A DNA stretch of 64,000 bases, from contig NZ_CP119862.1 of assembly GCF_029338175.1 (NCBI RefSeq), forward strand, positions 4,310,839 to 4,374,838, in the 5' to 3' direction. Position numbers and translations under genes: made by a program. Each line of letters opens with the position of its first letter. Position 1 is the stretch's first letter. Below, piece after piece: positions 31,725-43,698 of the stretch. The notes below the pieces were generated by a model. It searched no databases, was not told the DNA's origin, and was given only the letters and a program-made list of their open reading frames with translations. This DNA comes from Citrobacter enshiensis (GTDB lineage Bacteria > Pseudomonadota > Gammaproteobacteria > Enterobacterales > Enterobacteriaceae).

Positions 31725-32422
31725 CACTCACCTTGCTGACGCTGTAGCCTTGCCAGCACATCCTGTGCACTGCTTTTCGTGTTTGTGCCAATCCCTGCTT
31801 CTGCCAGTTTTTCGTCCAGATCGCGGCCATCAGCCACTTTTTCCAGTTGTGCCGCCGCATCCAGACGAGCCTGACGTTCGGCCTGACGGGTTTGTAAGCG
31901 TTTGAGAGACTCCGCCGCCGTCGAGACGTTAGAAGACGCGCCGAGGGTGGAAGTCGTAACGGCCTGCTGCGCACGCTGCATCGCCTCCGTCGCTTTAACA
32001 ACTTCAAGCTGTTGCTCAAACTGCGCGATACGCTGGGCCGTAGCCGTTACAGCTCTTTCCACACCATCACGCGCAATTTCAAGGTTAGCAAGCACTTGCT
32101 CTTCCGCCGCGATGAGGTTTTCCAGACGCGCAATCTCACTAGCCACTTCATTAATTAAAGAGGCATCGATATTTTTATTGAGCGCTTCAAGCGCACGCTT
32201 CTCAAGATTGGATTGACGCTCATGCAAATCTTTCAATTTGTCATTGCTGAGTTTTACCCGAGCAAGCAGGTCTACGCGTGACTTTCCGGCTTTATCAAGC
32301 TCACCTTTCGCATCACGAATATGCTGTTCCAGCATTCGCACTCCCTGAGCCTCTTCAATGGACTCTTCTGCCTGAGAGATCATAGATTTGCCAAGCGTAA
32401 ATAAACTTTTCAGAATTCCCAT
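31724..32422 (-). CDS. yjfJ: YjfJ, PspA/IM30-family membrane-associated coiled-coil protein
   Basis: 232 aa (E. coli 232), almost entirely helical coiled coil and beginning MGILKSLFTLGKSMISQAEESIEE, the amphipathic N-terminal helix plus helix 1 of the PspA/Vipp1 fold. PspA-family proteins assemble on the inner membrane and respond to envelope stress. There is a 13-bp gap after yjfI and the stop touches the start of the channel gene. Confidence 0.93.
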   Translation of the reverse strand: MGILKSLFTLGKSMISQAEESIEEAQGVRMLEQHIRDAKGELDKAGKSRVDLLARVKLSNDKLKDLHERQSNLEKRALEALNKNIDASLINEVASEIARLENLIAAEEQVLANLEIARDGVERAVTATAQRIAQFEQQLEVVKATEAMQRAQQAVTTSTLGASSNVSTAAESLKRLQTRQAERQARLDAAAQLEKVADGRDLDEKLAEAGIGTNTKSSAQDVLARLQRQQGE

Positions 32423-32435
32423 TATGCGTTCCTTA

Positions 32436-32840
32436 TTATTCCTGTACGTATTCTTCAGTCACTTCAGCAAGATCTAATGCATTTTCGACCAGTGTTATGA
32501 TTTCGAGCATGATGTCTTCCAGCGAAGAATTCAGCGACAATGCCCCAAACGCGACGTAATACTCTTCGTTCTGCACCAGCGAAATACCCACGGATGAGAG
32601 CGGCAGAATTTTTTGGTTGCGCAATAAGAAAACGTTAAATTCAGCTTGATTATCAATACAATTTAGCGGGCAAATCAGGGTTTCAATAATAATCTGGCGG
32701 GAAGTGAATAATATAGCAAGTTGCAGGTCGCCATAATCATTCATATTAACAATTAAAGATTTTTCATTATACTTTATTTCAATATTTAAACCGTCAATCT
32801 TTTGTAACGCTTCGGCAAGCGTCAGCGGAGTCCATGACAT
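32436..32840 (-). CDS. yjfI: YjfI, DUF2170 protein of unknown function
   Basis: A 134-aa cytoplasmic acidic protein of the DUF2170 family (E. coli 133), secretion-chaperone-like in size and in composition of its beta/alpha core. It is first in the yjfI-yjfJ-channel-yjfK-yjfL-yjfM-yjfC operon and lies downstream of rlmB beyond a terminator, so a promoter at 32841-32930 is expected. The function is unknown. Confidence 0.9.
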   Translation of the reverse strand: MSWTPLTLAEALQKIDGLNIEIKYNEKSLIVNMNDYGDLQLAILFTSRQIIIETLICPLNCIDNQAEFNVFLLRNQKILPLSSVGISLVQNEEYYVAFGALSLNSSLEDIMLEIITLVENALDLAEVTEEYVQE

Positions 32841-32928
32841 ATATTATTCCATGTGTTATTTATTTAAATATAAACCAAATGAATGTTTATTTTTCTTTAT
32901 TATATTACTCACTTTGGATAAAAAAAAA

Positions 32929-32954
32929 CCACCCCAAAAAGGATGGTTTTTTTC
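32929..32954 (-). terminator. Terminator after rlmB
   Basis: Minus strand: AAACCATCC-TTTTT-GGGGTGGTTT followed by TTTTTTATCC, 13 bp after the rlmB stop. It separates the nsrR-rnr-rlmB unit from yjfI. Confidence 0.8.
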
Positions 32955-32966
32955 TGAAAATTAAAA

Positions 32967-33698
32967 CTAACTGCGTTGGCGTACGGCCTCAAACAGGCAG
33001 ATCCCCGTCGCAACGGAAACGTTAAGCGACGAAACGCTACCCGCCATTGGGATGCTGATCAGCTCATCACAGTGTTCACGGGTCAGGCGACGCATACCTT
33101 CGCCTTCCGCGCCCATCACCAGCGCCAGACGGCCGGTCATTTTGCTCTGGTACAACGTATGGTCGGCCTCACCGGCCGTACCCACGATCCAGATGTTCTC
33201 TTCCTGTAACATGCGCATGGTGCGCGCCAGGTTGGTCACACGGATCAGCGGCACGTTCTCGGCAGCGCCACAGGCGACTTTTTTGGCCGTCGCATTCAAC
33301 AGCGCGGAGCGATCCTTCGGCACAATCACCGCATGGACGCCAGCCGCATCGGCGCTACGCAGACACGCACCCAGGTTGTGCGGGTCGGTCACGCCGTCAA
33401 GAATTAACAGAAACGGTTGATCGAGTGAGGCAAGCAGATCCGGCAGATCGTTTTCCTGATACTGGCGGCCAGGCTTCACACGCGCAATAATTCCCTGATG
33501 TACCGCACCCTCACTTTTCTCATCCAGGAACTGGCGGTTCGCCAACTGGATGACAACACCCTGCGCTTCCAGAGCATGGATCAGCGGCAGCAGGCGCTTG
33601 TCTTCACGGCCTTTCAAAATAAAGACATCCTGAAAACGCTCAGGAGCACGCTCCAGCAGGGCCTGCACCGCATGGATGCCGTAAATCATTTCACTCAT
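32967..33698 (-). CDS. rlmB: RlmB, 23S rRNA (guanosine-2'-O-)-methyltransferase (G2251)
   Basis: 243 aa, a SPOUT-class enzyme with an N-terminal substrate-binding domain (about 1-75) and the C-terminal knotted methyltransferase domain. Motifs seen are [29 protein letters not shown] and [16 protein letters not shown]. It uses S-adenosylmethionine to methylate G2251 in the peptidyl-transferase loop. It follows rnr by 87 bp containing a REP. Confidence 0.97.
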   Translation of the reverse strand: MSEMIYGIHAVQALLERAPERFQDVFILKGREDKRLLPLIHALEAQGVVIQLANRQFLDEKSEGAVHQGIIARVKPGRQYQENDLPDLLASLDQPFLLILDGVTDPHNLGACLRSADAAGVHAVIVPKDRSALLNATAKKVACGAAENVPLIRVTNLARTMRMLQEENIWIVGTAGEADHTLYQSKMTGRLALVMGAEGEGMRRLTREHCDELISIPMAGSVSSLNVSVATGICLFEAVRQRS

Positions 33699-33743
33699 GA
33701 ATATACTCGTTAATGGTTAATGTTGCCGTCATCGGCATGTAAC

Positions 33744-33773
33744 GCCGGGCGGCGATGCTCGCGCCCGGCCTAC
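33744..33773. repeat. REP element between rnr and rlmB
   Basis: GCCGGGCGGCGATG-CTCGCGCCCGGCCTAC, a typical REP palindrome with the CCTAC tail, in the intergenic part of a co-transcribed pair. Confidence 0.85.
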
Positions 33774-33785
33774 AGTGTCATGTCG

Positions 33786-36236
33786 TTATTCAGCGACTTT
33801 CTTCTTTGCCACGCGTTTTGCCTTTGTAGCAGCCGCGATTTTAAGCGTTTTTGCCGACGGCTTTTTCGCTTTTTTATCGCCTTTTTTCTCAGCTTTAGGT
33901 TTAGCCGCTTTGCCTTTCTTCTCACCACGGAAGGCGCTGTCCGGCTCGAAATTCACCTTTTTGCCAGCCTGACGGCGTTTGCCAGCGGGTTTCCCGTTAT
34001 CGCCTTTTTTCGTTTTCTCACGCGCCGTTTTCCCGACGTTGCGCGGCGCGCGCTCGCTGGAGATCAGGCTAAAGTCGATTTTACGCTCATCCATGTTGAC
34101 CGCTTCGACCTTAACTTCCACGCGATCGCCCAGACGATACATCTGACCACTGGATTCGCCGGTCAGACGTTGCCCAACCTGATCGAAACGATAATAGTCG
34201 TTATCCAGGGAAGAGACGTGGACCAGACCATCAATAAACAGTTCATCAAGACGGACGAAGAACCCAAAGCCTGTCACGCTGGCAATCACGCCCTTAAAGA
34301 CGTTCCCCACCTGATCCAGCATAAAGTCACACTTCAGCCAGTCAGAAACGTCACGCGTGGCTTCATCAGCACGGCGTTCGGTCATGGAACAGTGCTGGCC
34401 CAGTTGCAGCATCTCTTCCATCGAGTAGTGGTAGCCGCCTGTCTCGGTGCTGTTACCTTTATGGCCCTGCTCTTTCGCCAGCAAATATTTGATCGCACGG
34501 TGCAATGAGAGATCCGGATAACGGCGGATAGGCGACGTAAAGTGCGCATATTGCTGCAGTGCCAGACCAAAGTGCCCACGGTTTTCTGGATCGTAAATCG
34601 CCTGCTTCATTGAGCGCAGCAGCATGGTTTGCAGCATTTCTGCGTCGGGTCTGCCCTGGACCGACTCCAGTAGCTCCGCGTAGTCACGCGGTTCTGGTTT
34701 GTTACCGCCCGGCAGTTCCAGCCCCAGTTCTGCCAGTACCGAACGGAAGGAGGTGATCGCTTCCGTCGTCGGCTTGTCGTGGATACGGAACAGCGCAGGC
34801 TCTGCAGCTTTCTCAACAAAGCGTGCCGCTGAGATATTTGCCAGAATCATGCACTCTTCAATCAGTTTGTGCGCGTCGTTGCGCTGCGTCTGCTCAATGC
34901 GTTCGATACGGCGTTCGGCGTTGAAAATAAACTTCGCTTCTTCGCTCTCAAAAGAGATACCGCCACGTTCTTCACGCGCGGTGTCCAGCACCTTGTAAAG
35001 GTTGTGCAGCTCTTCGATGTGTTTCACCAGCGGCGCATACTGCTCACGCAGATCCTGATCGCCCTGCAGCATATGCCAAACCTTGGTATAGGTCAGTCGC
35101 GCATGAGAGCTCATCACCGCTTCATAGAATTTATAGCCGGTCAGACGCCCTTTGGTAGACACGGTCATTTCACAGACCATACACAGGCGATCAACCTGCG
35201 GGTTCAGTGAACACAAACCGTTTGAGAGCACTTCCGGCAGCATTGGCACAACCTGCGACGGGAAGTAAACCGACGTCCCGCGATTGCGCGCTTCCTGATC
35301 CAGCGGTGTCGGCGGACGCACGTAATAGCTAACGTCAGCAATCGCGACCCATAAACGCCAGCCACCGCCGCGTTTTTTCTCGCAATAGACGGCATCGTCA
35401 AAGTCACGCGCATCTTCACCATCGATAGTCACCAACGGCAAGTCCCGCAGATCGACGCGGCCTGCTTTCGCCTCTTCCGGCACTTCTTCTTTCAGCCCGG
35501 CAACTTGTTTTTCAACCGCTGCTGGCCAAATGTAAGGGATTTCATGGGTACGCAGCGCCATATCGACAGCCATGCCGGTGCCCATATTGTCACCCAGAAC
35601 TTCGACAATTTTACCCACGGCTTTGGTGCGACGGGTCGGGCGTTGGGTGAGTTCCACCACCACCACAAAGCCCATACGCGCACCCATCACCTCTTCAGGT
35701 GGGATCAGAATGTCAAAGCTCAGGCGGCTGTCGTCCGGCACCACGAATCCCACGCCAGCATCGGTGAAGTAACGACCAACAATCTGGCTGGTTTTCGGAA
35801 CCAGCACGCGCACGATACGCGCTTCACGACGACCTTTACGGTCAGCACCCAACGGCTGCGCCAGCACCTGATCGCCATGAATGCAGGTTTTCATCTGCTC
35901 GCTGGAAAGGTACAAATCATCTTTGCGACCTTCGACGCGTAAAAAACCGTAGCCATCACGATGGCCAATAACGGTGCCTTTCAGTAAGTCGAGACGTTCC
36001 GGCAGCGCATAACACTGGCGGCGAGTGAAGACCAGTTGCCCGTCACGCTCCATGGCGCGCAGACGACGGCGCAGGGCTTCCAGCTGCTCTTCGCCTTCAA
36101 TATTCAGTTCAACGGCCAGTTCATCACGGTTGGCCGGTTTTTCGCGTTTCGTTAAATGTTCGAGGATATATTCCCGGCTCGGGATAGGGTTCGCGTATTT
36201 TTCAGCTTCGCGTTCCTGGAAAGGATCATGTGACAT
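33786..36236 (-). CDS. rnr: Ribonuclease R, 3'-5' exoribonuclease
   Basis: 816 aa (E. coli 813). Domain order: N-terminal helix-turn-helix, two OB cold-shock domains (about 85-225), RNB catalytic domain (about 260-590) with the acidic metal motif [12 protein letters not shown], an S1 domain (about 640-725) and a Lys/Ala-rich basic tail ending AKKKVAE. It degrades structured RNA and takes part in mRNA and rRNA quality control and in cold and stationary-phase survival. It follows nsrR by 38 bp and precedes rlmB. Confidence 0.97.
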   Translation of the reverse strand: MSHDPFQEREAEKYANPIPSREYILEHLTKREKPANRDELAVELNIEGEEQLEALRRRLRAMERDGQLVFTRRQCYALPERLDLLKGTVIGHRDGYGFLRVEGRKDDLYLSSEQMKTCIHGDQVLAQPLGADRKGRREARIVRVLVPKTSQIVGRYFTDAGVGFVVPDDSRLSFDILIPPEEVMGARMGFVVVVELTQRPTRRTKAVGKIVEVLGDNMGTGMAVDMALRTHEIPYIWPAAVEKQVAGLKEEVPEEAKAGRVDLRDLPLVTIDGEDARDFDDAVYCEKKRGGGWRLWVAIADVSYYVRPPTPLDQEARNRGTSVYFPSQVVPMLPEVLSNGLCSLNPQVDRLCMVCEMTVSTKGRLTGYKFYEAVMSSHARLTYTKVWHMLQGDQDLREQYAPLVKHIEELHNLYKVLDTAREERGGISFESEEAKFIFNAERRIERIEQTQRNDAHKLIEECMILANISAARFVEKAAEPALFRIHDKPTTEAITSFRSVLAELGLELPGGNKPEPRDYAELLESVQGRPDAEMLQTMLLRSMKQAIYDPENRGHFGLALQQYAHFTSPIRRYPDLSLHRAIKYLLAKEQGHKGNSTETGGYHYSMEEMLQLGQHCSMTERRADEATRDVSDWLKCDFMLDQVGNVFKGVIASVTGFGFFVRLDELFIDGLVHVSSLDNDYYRFDQVGQRLTGESSGQMYRLGDRVEVKVEAVNMDERKIDFSLISSERAPRNVGKTAREKTKKGDNGKPAGKRRQAGKKVNFEPDSAFRGEKKGKAAKPKAEKKGDKKAKKPSAKTLKIAAATKAKRVAKKKVAE

Positions 36237-36274
36237 CTCGGTTCCTCCGTAGTCAGCTCCAGTGGAGTTTTACG

Positions 36275-36700
36275 TCACTCCACCAGCAATAATTTATAAA
36301 GTGGCTGATTCTCTTCAACCAAATCGGCAAGCGTATAGTTGTCCAGTTCCGTGAGAAAACTGTGCACTGCCTTAGAAAGTGCCTGCTTGAGTCGACAGGC
36401 TGGGGTTATGTGGCAAAATTCGCTGCTGCAGTTCACCAGCGACAGGGGCTCCAGCTCGCGCACCACATCACCAATACGAATTTTATCAGCGGGTTTGCCC
36501 AAGCGTATACCGCCATTTTTTCCTCGAATAGCAGTAACATAGCCCGCCCGGCTAAGTTGATTAATTATTTTGACCATATGATTACGGGACACGCCGTAGA
36601 CTTCTGTCACCTCAGAAATACTGGTCATACGTCCATCCGGTAGCGACGCCATATAGATTAGCGCGCGTAATCCGTAATCGGTGAAACTCGTTAACTGCAC
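36275..36700 (-). CDS. nsrR: NsrR, Rrf2-family nitric-oxide-sensing repressor
   Basis: 141 aa with an N-terminal winged helix ([31 protein letters not shown]) and three cysteines at 91, 96 and 102 ([12 protein letters not shown]) that hold the Fe-S cluster. NO nitrosylates the cluster and lifts repression of hmp, hcp, ytfE and others. Gene length and context (nsrR-rnr-rlmB) match E. coli. An NsrR-type operator is present in this window before ytfE. Confidence 0.97.
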   Translation of the reverse strand: MQLTSFTDYGLRALIYMASLPDGRMTSISEVTEVYGVSRNHMVKIINQLSRAGYVTAIRGKNGGIRLGKPADKIRIGDVVRELEPLSLVNCSSEFCHITPACRLKQALSKAVHSFLTELDNYTLADLVEENQPLYKLLLVE

Positions 36701-36835
36701 ATCAACCTCAGGAAAAGGGGAAAACGGGATATACCTGGTAGTATTAATTATATTGATGATAAACCAGCCAACAGCCAGGTCGCTAATTTATTTCAGTGCG
36801 GGAAGGAAAAAAACGAGGATCTTGCGAATGATTAA

Positions 36836-36916
36836 GCCGGATGGCAGCGCTTTGCGCCTTATCCGGCCTGGAATAACGGACAAACCGTAAGCCCGGTCAG
36901 CGCAGCGCTACCGGGC
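36836..36916. repeat. Two REP-type palindromes between purA and nsrR
   Basis: GCCGGATGGCAGCGC...GCCTTATCCGGC at 36836-36867 and GCCCGGTCAGCGC...GCTACCGGGC at 36891-36916, separated by 23 bp. They form the 3' region of purA on the minus strand. Confidence 0.82.
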
Positions 36917-36927
36917 ATTACCATAGA

Positions 36928-38229
<1,302 letters not shown>

Positions 38230-38328
38230 TCAAAATCACCGTTTGCTTAAAAATGGATTCTACCATCGCTTTTTCAGATATACAGCACTTTTTGCGGGCT
38301 AAAAACAGGTAATCAGCCCACTTTTTGA

Positions 38329-38526
38329 TCAGCCAATCGTTTTCCTCAACATGTAGTAGACAACAATGCCCGCAACCACAAGACCTCCACCAAAACGGCG
38401 TAAAATATTTTCAGGCAATTGCGTCATGGCAGAGATCATTTTCTTCCAGGCCCTGGGATAAAGCATCGGACCCAGGCCTTCAAACACCAAAACCAGGGCG
38501 AGCGCCAGCCAAATTGTTGAGTTCAT
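38329..38526 (-). CDS. yjeT: YjeT, small DUF2065 inner-membrane protein
   Basis: 65 aa with two hydrophobic segments (about 4-20 and 46-62), belonging to the DUF2065 family. The function is unknown. It lies between hflC and purA as in E. coli, immediately after a strong terminator structure, so it has its own start or depends on read-through. Confidence 0.93.
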   Translation of the reverse strand: MNSTIWLALALVLVFEGLGPMLYPRAWKKMISAMTQLPENILRRFGGGLVVAGIVVYYMLRKTIG

Positions 38527-38540
38527 CCGTTGTCCTTATA

Positions 38541-38582
38541 AAAAAAGAAAACCACCGCATCCCTGGAGATGCCGGTGGTTTT
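38541..38582 (-). terminator. Terminator after hflC
   Basis: Minus strand: AAAACCACCGGCATC-TCCAGG-GATGCGGTGGTTTT followed by CTTTTTTT, 25 bp beyond the hflC stop and 15 bp before the yjeT start. Confidence 0.87.
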
Positions 38583-38606
38583 GCTCATCTAAAACCTGAC
38601 GTTATT

Positions 38607-39611
38607 TTAACGTGCTGTGGTGCTCGGTGTCTTCATGTAGCGGAAGAAATCGCTGTCCGGACTCATCACCATGACGTCCTGATTTCCTTCAAAGCTCGTC
38701 TCGTAAGCACGCAGGCTACGGATGAACGCGTAGAAATCGGGATCCTGGCTAAAGGCATCCGCAAACAGCTTCGCAGCTTCGGCATCGCCTTCACCGCGCA
38801 TAATGCGGCCCTGGCGCTCGGCTTCCGCCAGCGTTTTCGTCACTTCATAATCCGCTGTCGCGCGCAGTTTTTCCGCTTCTTCCTGGCCCTGTGAACGATG
38901 ACGACGCGCTACCGCTTCACGCTCGGCGCGCATACGGTTGTAAATCGCCTCAGACACTTCAGCAGGCAGGTTGATCTGCTTGATACGCACATCGACCACT
39001 TCGATACCCAACGCCGCCATACTGTTCGGGTTAATGACTGGCACTTTACCGTTGGTTTCAGCGGTTACGCGCTCAGCAGCCTCGGCAATCGCGTTATCCG
39101 CGGCTGGCGTCGCTACTTCATCATCGGTGCCTGCTGTACCGGAGTTCAGCGCATCACGCACTTCCAGGGTCAGACGACCACGAGAATCGGTGACGATATC
39201 TTTCACGTCCAGACGACCAATCTCAGAACGCAGACGGTCAGAGAATTTACGTTTCAGCAGCACTTCGGCCTGAGAAACGTCACCACCGCCCGTTGCCAGG
39301 AAGTAGCGGCTGAAATCACTGATACGCCACTTGATGTAAGAGTCGACGATCAGGTCTTTCTTCTCTTTGGTGACAAAACGGTCGGCCTGGTTGTCCATGG
39401 TCTGGATACGCGCGTCGAGCATTTTCACCGACTGAATGAACGGAACCTTGAAGTGCAGGCCCGGCTCATAAATCAGCGGTTTCTTGTCGCTGTCGCGCAC
39501 AACGCTGCTGAACTGGAACTTGATCCCGCGCTCGCCTTCTTTGACAACAAAGAGAGACGTGTACAGCACTACCAGCACGATGATGATAATCGCAATAACT
39601 GACTTACGCAT
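38607..39611 (-). CDS. hflC: HflC, FtsH protease modulator subunit
   Basis: 334 aa (E. coli 334) with an N-terminal transmembrane helix (VIAIIIIVLVVLYTSLFVV) and a band-7/SPFH domain (about 20-250) followed by a coiled coil rich in Ala/Glu/Arg. HflC and HflK form a large periplasmic cage around FtsH and modulate its proteolysis of membrane proteins and lambda CII. It is 2 bp after hflK, last in the superoperon, and followed by a strong terminator. Confidence 0.97.
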   Translation of the reverse strand: MRKSVIAIIIIVLVVLYTSLFVVKEGERGIKFQFSSVVRDSDKKPLIYEPGLHFKVPFIQSVKMLDARIQTMDNQADRFVTKEKKDLIVDSYIKWRISDFSRYFLATGGGDVSQAEVLLKRKFSDRLRSEIGRLDVKDIVTDSRGRLTLEVRDALNSGTAGTDDEVATPAADNAIAEAAERVTAETNGKVPVINPNSMAALGIEVVDVRIKQINLPAEVSEAIYNRMRAEREAVARRHRSQGQEEAEKLRATADYEVTKTLAEAERQGRIMRGEGDAEAAKLFADAFSQDPDFYAFIRSLRAYETSFEGNQDVMVMSPDSDFFRYMKTPSTTAR

Positions 39612-39613
39612 CG

Positions 39614-40876
39614 TTATTCCCCCTGACGCTGGTAGTCGTTACGCTGCGCGTTAGCGCGGCGTTGGTCCATAATATCGCCCTGGCTGGTGGACGAGGTGTT
39701 GCTTGCTCCGCTGTTGCTGGAGGAAGACGCCGGCGGCAGACGCAGCAGGTTATTCGCCCCGCTGTTATCGCTCTTTGCCCCGGAGGTGTTCCCACCTTTC
39801 AGCATCTGATCCAATGGCAGAACCATCAGATTACCGCCTTTGTCATTGACCAGAACTTTGCGGGTATGGCTCAACACTTTTTCCATCGTTTCGATATACA
39901 GACGCTCGCGAGTAATTTGCGGTGCGGCTTTATATTCCGGCAGAAGCTTGGCAAAGCGAGCCACTTCACCCTGCGCTTCCAGGATGGTTTGGGTCTTGTA
40001 AGCACGCGCTTCTTCAAGAATACGCTGCGCCTGACCGTTTGCACGCGGCTGAACTTCGTTGATGTACGCTTCTGCTTCACGGATGTATTGCTGCTCGTTT
40101 TCACGTGCTGCGATAGCATCGTCAAACGCGGCCTTCACCTCTTCCGGCGGACGTGCAGCCTGGAAGTTGACGTCCAGCAGAGTGATACCCATGTTGTAAG
40201 GACGAATCGTCTCTTCCAGTTCACGTTGGGTATCGCTACGAATCACGGTACGGCCTTCGGTCAGAATGCGGTCCATGGTGTACTTACCGATAACCCCACG
40301 CAGGGCGCTGTCGGTTGCCTGACGCAAACTGTCATCGGCGCTGGTCACGCTAAACAGGTAACGCTGCGGATCGGTCACGCGGTACTGCACGTTCATCTCA
40401 ACGCGTACGACGTTTTCGTCAGACGTCAGCATCACGCCGGACGCAGCAAGTTCACGCACCGCTTCAACGTTCACCGGGGTGACGACATCGACAAATGTCG
40501 GTTTCCAGTTCAGACCCGGCTCAACCAAATGGCTGAATTTACCGAAGCGTGTCACCACGCCGCGTTCCGCTTCTTTAATGGTATAGAAACCGCTGGCCGC
40601 CCAAATAATGACGATAGCTGCCGCTGCGATGGATACGACACGACCACCCAACTGCGGGCGTGGGCCTTGCGATGAGCTGCCGCCGCCAGAGCCAGTACCT
40701 TTACCGCCACCCAGACCACCGAGTTTTTTACTCAGTTTGCGGAAGATATCATCCAGATCAGGAGGCCCCTGATCGCGGCCACCTTTGTTTCCATTTCCCT
40801 CAGGGTTGCCGCCAGGTTTGCTGCTTCCCCACGGGTCGCGGTCTTGTCCGTTATTACCGGGCTGATTCCACGCCAT
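39614..40876 (-). CDS. hflK: HflK, FtsH protease modulator subunit
   Basis: 420 aa (E. coli 419). A cytoplasmic Gly/Asn/Pro-rich N-terminus (MAWNQPGNNGQDRDPWG...) precedes a transmembrane helix about residues 79-97, then an SPFH domain and coiled coil to about 350, and a Ser/Asn-rich low-complexity tail. It partners HflC (2-bp gap). The first 70 residues are unusually Gly-rich, which is normal for the family. Confidence 0.97.
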   Translation of the reverse strand: MAWNQPGNNGQDRDPWGSSKPGGNPEGNGNKGGRDQGPPDLDDIFRKLSKKLGGLGGGKGTGSGGGSSSQGPRPQLGGRVVSIAAAAIVIIWAASGFYTIKEAERGVVTRFGKFSHLVEPGLNWKPTFVDVVTPVNVEAVRELAASGVMLTSDENVVRVEMNVQYRVTDPQRYLFSVTSADDSLRQATDSALRGVIGKYTMDRILTEGRTVIRSDTQRELEETIRPYNMGITLLDVNFQAARPPEEVKAAFDDAIAARENEQQYIREAEAYINEVQPRANGQAQRILEEARAYKTQTILEAQGEVARFAKLLPEYKAAPQITRERLYIETMEKVLSHTRKVLVNDKGGNLMVLPLDQMLKGGNTSGAKSDNSGANNLLRLPPASSSSNSGASNTSSTSQGDIMDQRRANAQRNDYQRQGE

Positions 40877-41001
40877 GTTTGTGCTCCATATTTGTTATGC
40901 GGTGAGATACCCCGTTTTTTGCACTACAGGGGCGTTGCCGCCGTCCTGCACCCCAAAATCCGATAAGTATTGGGCAAAAATCCTCAGGCCTTTCTTCCTG
41001 G

Positions 41002-42282
41002 TCAGACTACGTAATCCACCAGGGTCGGTTCTTGTTTACAGAGGCGACGCCAGTCAACGATCGGCATGCGAACTTGCAGACTTACGCTGCCGTCCTCCTC
41101 CATCCACTCTTTTTCTATTGCCTGAAGTTGATAAAACCGGCTTCTCAGGCGCCCTTCCTGTGGCGGCAAACGCAACGTGTGCTGCGCCACCTCACCGGAA
41201 AGCCGTTCAGTCAAAGCCTGAAAAAGTTGTGGTATGCCAACACCGGTCTGTGCGGAAAGCCAGACACGGATTGGTTTATTCTCTTCATCTCTGTCGATAC
41301 GCGGCGCAAAGTCGTCCAGCATGTCGATCTTGTTCATCACCATCAGGGTCGGGATCTCGTGAGCATCGATCTCTTCGAGCACCGTATCCACTGCGTCGAT
41401 GTTTTCCTGTACGCGTACGTCAGCAGCGTCCACAACATGCAACAACAGCGTGGCCTGACGTGTCTCCTGCAAGGTAGCCTTAAAGGCGGCCACCAGGTCA
41501 TGCGGTAAATGACGGATAAAACCAACGGTATCCGCCAGCACAGTTTCACCGACATCCGCCACATCAATGCGGCGCAGCGTCGGGTCCAGGGTCGCAAACA
41601 GTTGATCTGCTGCGTATACCCGGGCTTCGGTTATCTGGTTGAACAGGGTGGATTTTCCGGCGTTGGTATATCCCACCAGTGATACGGTTGGGACATCCGC
41701 TTTCTTGCGCGACTGCCGCCCCTGCTCACGTTGCTTTTCAACTTTTTCCAGGCGCGACTGTATCTGCAAAATGCGGTTACGCAGCAAACGACGGTCGGTT
41801 TCGAGCTGGGTTTCACCCGGACCACGCAAACCAATCCCGCCTTTTTGCCTTTCAAGGTGGGTCCAGCCACGGACCAGGCGTGTGGCCATATGACGCAACT
41901 GCGCCAGCTCAACCTGCAACTTACCCTCATGGGTACGCGCACGTTGGGCAAAAATATCTAAAATAAGACCGGTCCTGTCGATAACAAGACACTGGCACAA
42001 CTGTTCCAGGTTACGTTCCTGGGCAGGACTTAAAGCATGATCAAAAATCACCACTGCAGCGCCAGTCGCTTTCACGGCTTCCGCAATTTCGATTGCCTTA
42101 CCTTCACCAACAAAATACTTCGGGTGCGGTGCTTTACGGCTACCGGTAATCACCTGCATTGCTTCGACACCGGCGGAAGAGACAAGAGATTCAAACTCTT
42201 GTAGATCTTCCATATCTTTGTCTTGCGAAAAATAGATGTGTACCAGTACCGCCTGCTCACCGGCATCATAACGGTCAAACAA
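41002..42282 (-). CDS. hflX: HflX, ribosome-splitting GTPase
   Basis: 426 aa (E. coli 426). N-terminal HflX domain, a helical linker ([16 protein letters not shown]) and a G domain with G1 [10 protein letters not shown]3 DTVGFI and G4 NKID. It splits stalled 70S ribosomes during heat stress. It follows hfq by 73 bp and precedes hflK by 125 bp in the superoperon. Confidence 0.97.
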   Translation of the reverse strand: MFDRYDAGEQAVLVHIYFSQDKDMEDLQEFESLVSSAGVEAMQVITGSRKAPHPKYFVGEGKAIEIAEAVKATGAAVVIFDHALSPAQERNLEQLCQCLVIDRTGLILDIFAQRARTHEGKLQVELAQLRHMATRLVRGWTHLERQKGGIGLRGPGETQLETDRRLLRNRILQIQSRLEKVEKQREQGRQSRKKADVPTVSLVGYTNAGKSTLFNQITEARVYAADQLFATLDPTLRRIDVADVGETVLADTVGFIRHLPHDLVAAFKATLQETRQATLLLHVVDAADVRVQENIDAVDTVLEEIDAHEIPTLMVMNKIDMLDDFAPRIDRDEENKPIRVWLSAQTGVGIPQLFQALTERLSGEVAQHTLRLPPQEGRLRSRFYQLQAIEKEWMEEDGSVSLQVRMPIVDWRRLCKQEPTLVDYVV

Positions 42283-42355
42283 GCGTAAACCCTCATAAAT
42301 AACCAGCGGGGGCCGCTATTATGGCGCCCCCGACATGGATAAACAGCGACAAACC

Positions 42356-42676
<321 letters not shown>

Positions 42677-42747
42677 TTATATGCTTATTTGTACTTTGAA
42701 CCTTTCGATTCTGAAAATTGCGCACGATACGTCTCAATTGTACACAT

Positions 42748-43698
42748 TCAGTCTGCGATAGCACCAACAACCTGTAATACTTCGTTTCGCGCCTGGTCAG
42801 GCTTTTCACTGTCAAGCCAGTGCACGCCTTCCCAGCCTCGTAACCAGGTTATCTGCCGCTTCGCCAACTGCCTCGTGGCGCAAACACCTCTATAAACCAT
42901 TTCATCGTATGAAATTTCGCCTTCAATGTATGACCACATCTGGCGGTACCCCACGCAACGAATGGAAGGCAAATCCGTATGCAAATCTCCACGGGCAAAA
43001 AGCGCCCGCACTTCTGCTTCAAAACCTGAAGCCAACATCTGATGAAAACGCTGCTCAATTCGCTGATGGAGCAGTTCACGGCTCGCCGGGGCGATGGCGA
43101 ACTGATGCACCTGGTACGGTAGAGCGTCTCCTGACGTTTGCGTCAGTTCCGTTAAAGTTTTACCCGAAATGAAAAAAACTTCCAGTGCCCGGGAAAGTCT
43201 TTGCGGATCATTTGGATGAATTCGCGCGGCCGCAACAGGATCAATCTCCTGAAGCTGTCGGTGCAACGCGTCCCATCCCTGCTCTGCCGCCTGTTGCTCA
43301 ATTCTGGCTCTGACCTCAGGATCCGCCGACGGTAATGGCGACAATCCCTCAAGCAACGCCTTGAAATACAACATCGTACCGCCCACTAGCAGCGGAATAC
43401 GTCCCGCCGCAGTGATGTCAGCCATCTCCGCCAGGGCATCACGACGAAAATCCGCCGCAGAATACGCCTGCAAAGGATCGCGAATATCCAGCAATCGGTG
43501 CGGAGCGACCTTTAACTCTTCAGCGTCTGGCTTGGCCGTACCGATATCCATCCCTTGATAAATAAGGGCGGAATCAACGCTTATCAACTCTACTGGCAAA
43601 ACTTTACGCAATTCAATTGCTAATGCGGTCTTGCCGGAGGCCGTCGGCCCCATCAAAAAAATCGCCTTTGGCAGGCTCGCCTTACTGATATCACTCAT
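42748..43698 (-). CDS. miaA: MiaA, tRNA dimethylallyltransferase
   Basis: 316 aa (E. coli 316). It transfers dimethylallyl from DMAPP to A37 of tRNAs reading UNN codons. The P-loop GPTASGKT is at 17-24, followed by [18 protein letters not shown] and the [14 protein letters not shown] segment. The start overlaps the mutL stop by 8 bases. Confidence 0.97.
   Translation of the reverse strand: MSDISKASLPKAIFLMGPTASGKTALAIELRKVLPVELISVDSALIYQGMDIGTAKPDAEELKVAPHRLLDIRDPLQAYSAADFRRDALAEMADITAAGRIPLLVGGTMLYFKALLEGLSPLPSADPEVRARIEQQAAEQGWDALHRQLQEIDPVAAARIHPNDPQRLSRALEVFFISGKTLTELTQTSGDALPYQVHQFAIAPASRELLHQRIEQRFHQMLASGFEAEVRALFARGDLHTDLPSIRCVGYRQMWSYIEGEISYDEMVYRGVCATRQLAKRQITWLRGWEGVHWLDSEKPDQARNEVLQVVGAIAD

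Noticed and set aside
39662-40675. 337-aa ORF antisense to hflK
   Set aside because: Shadow of the hflK frame, with no similarity to any family I recognise.
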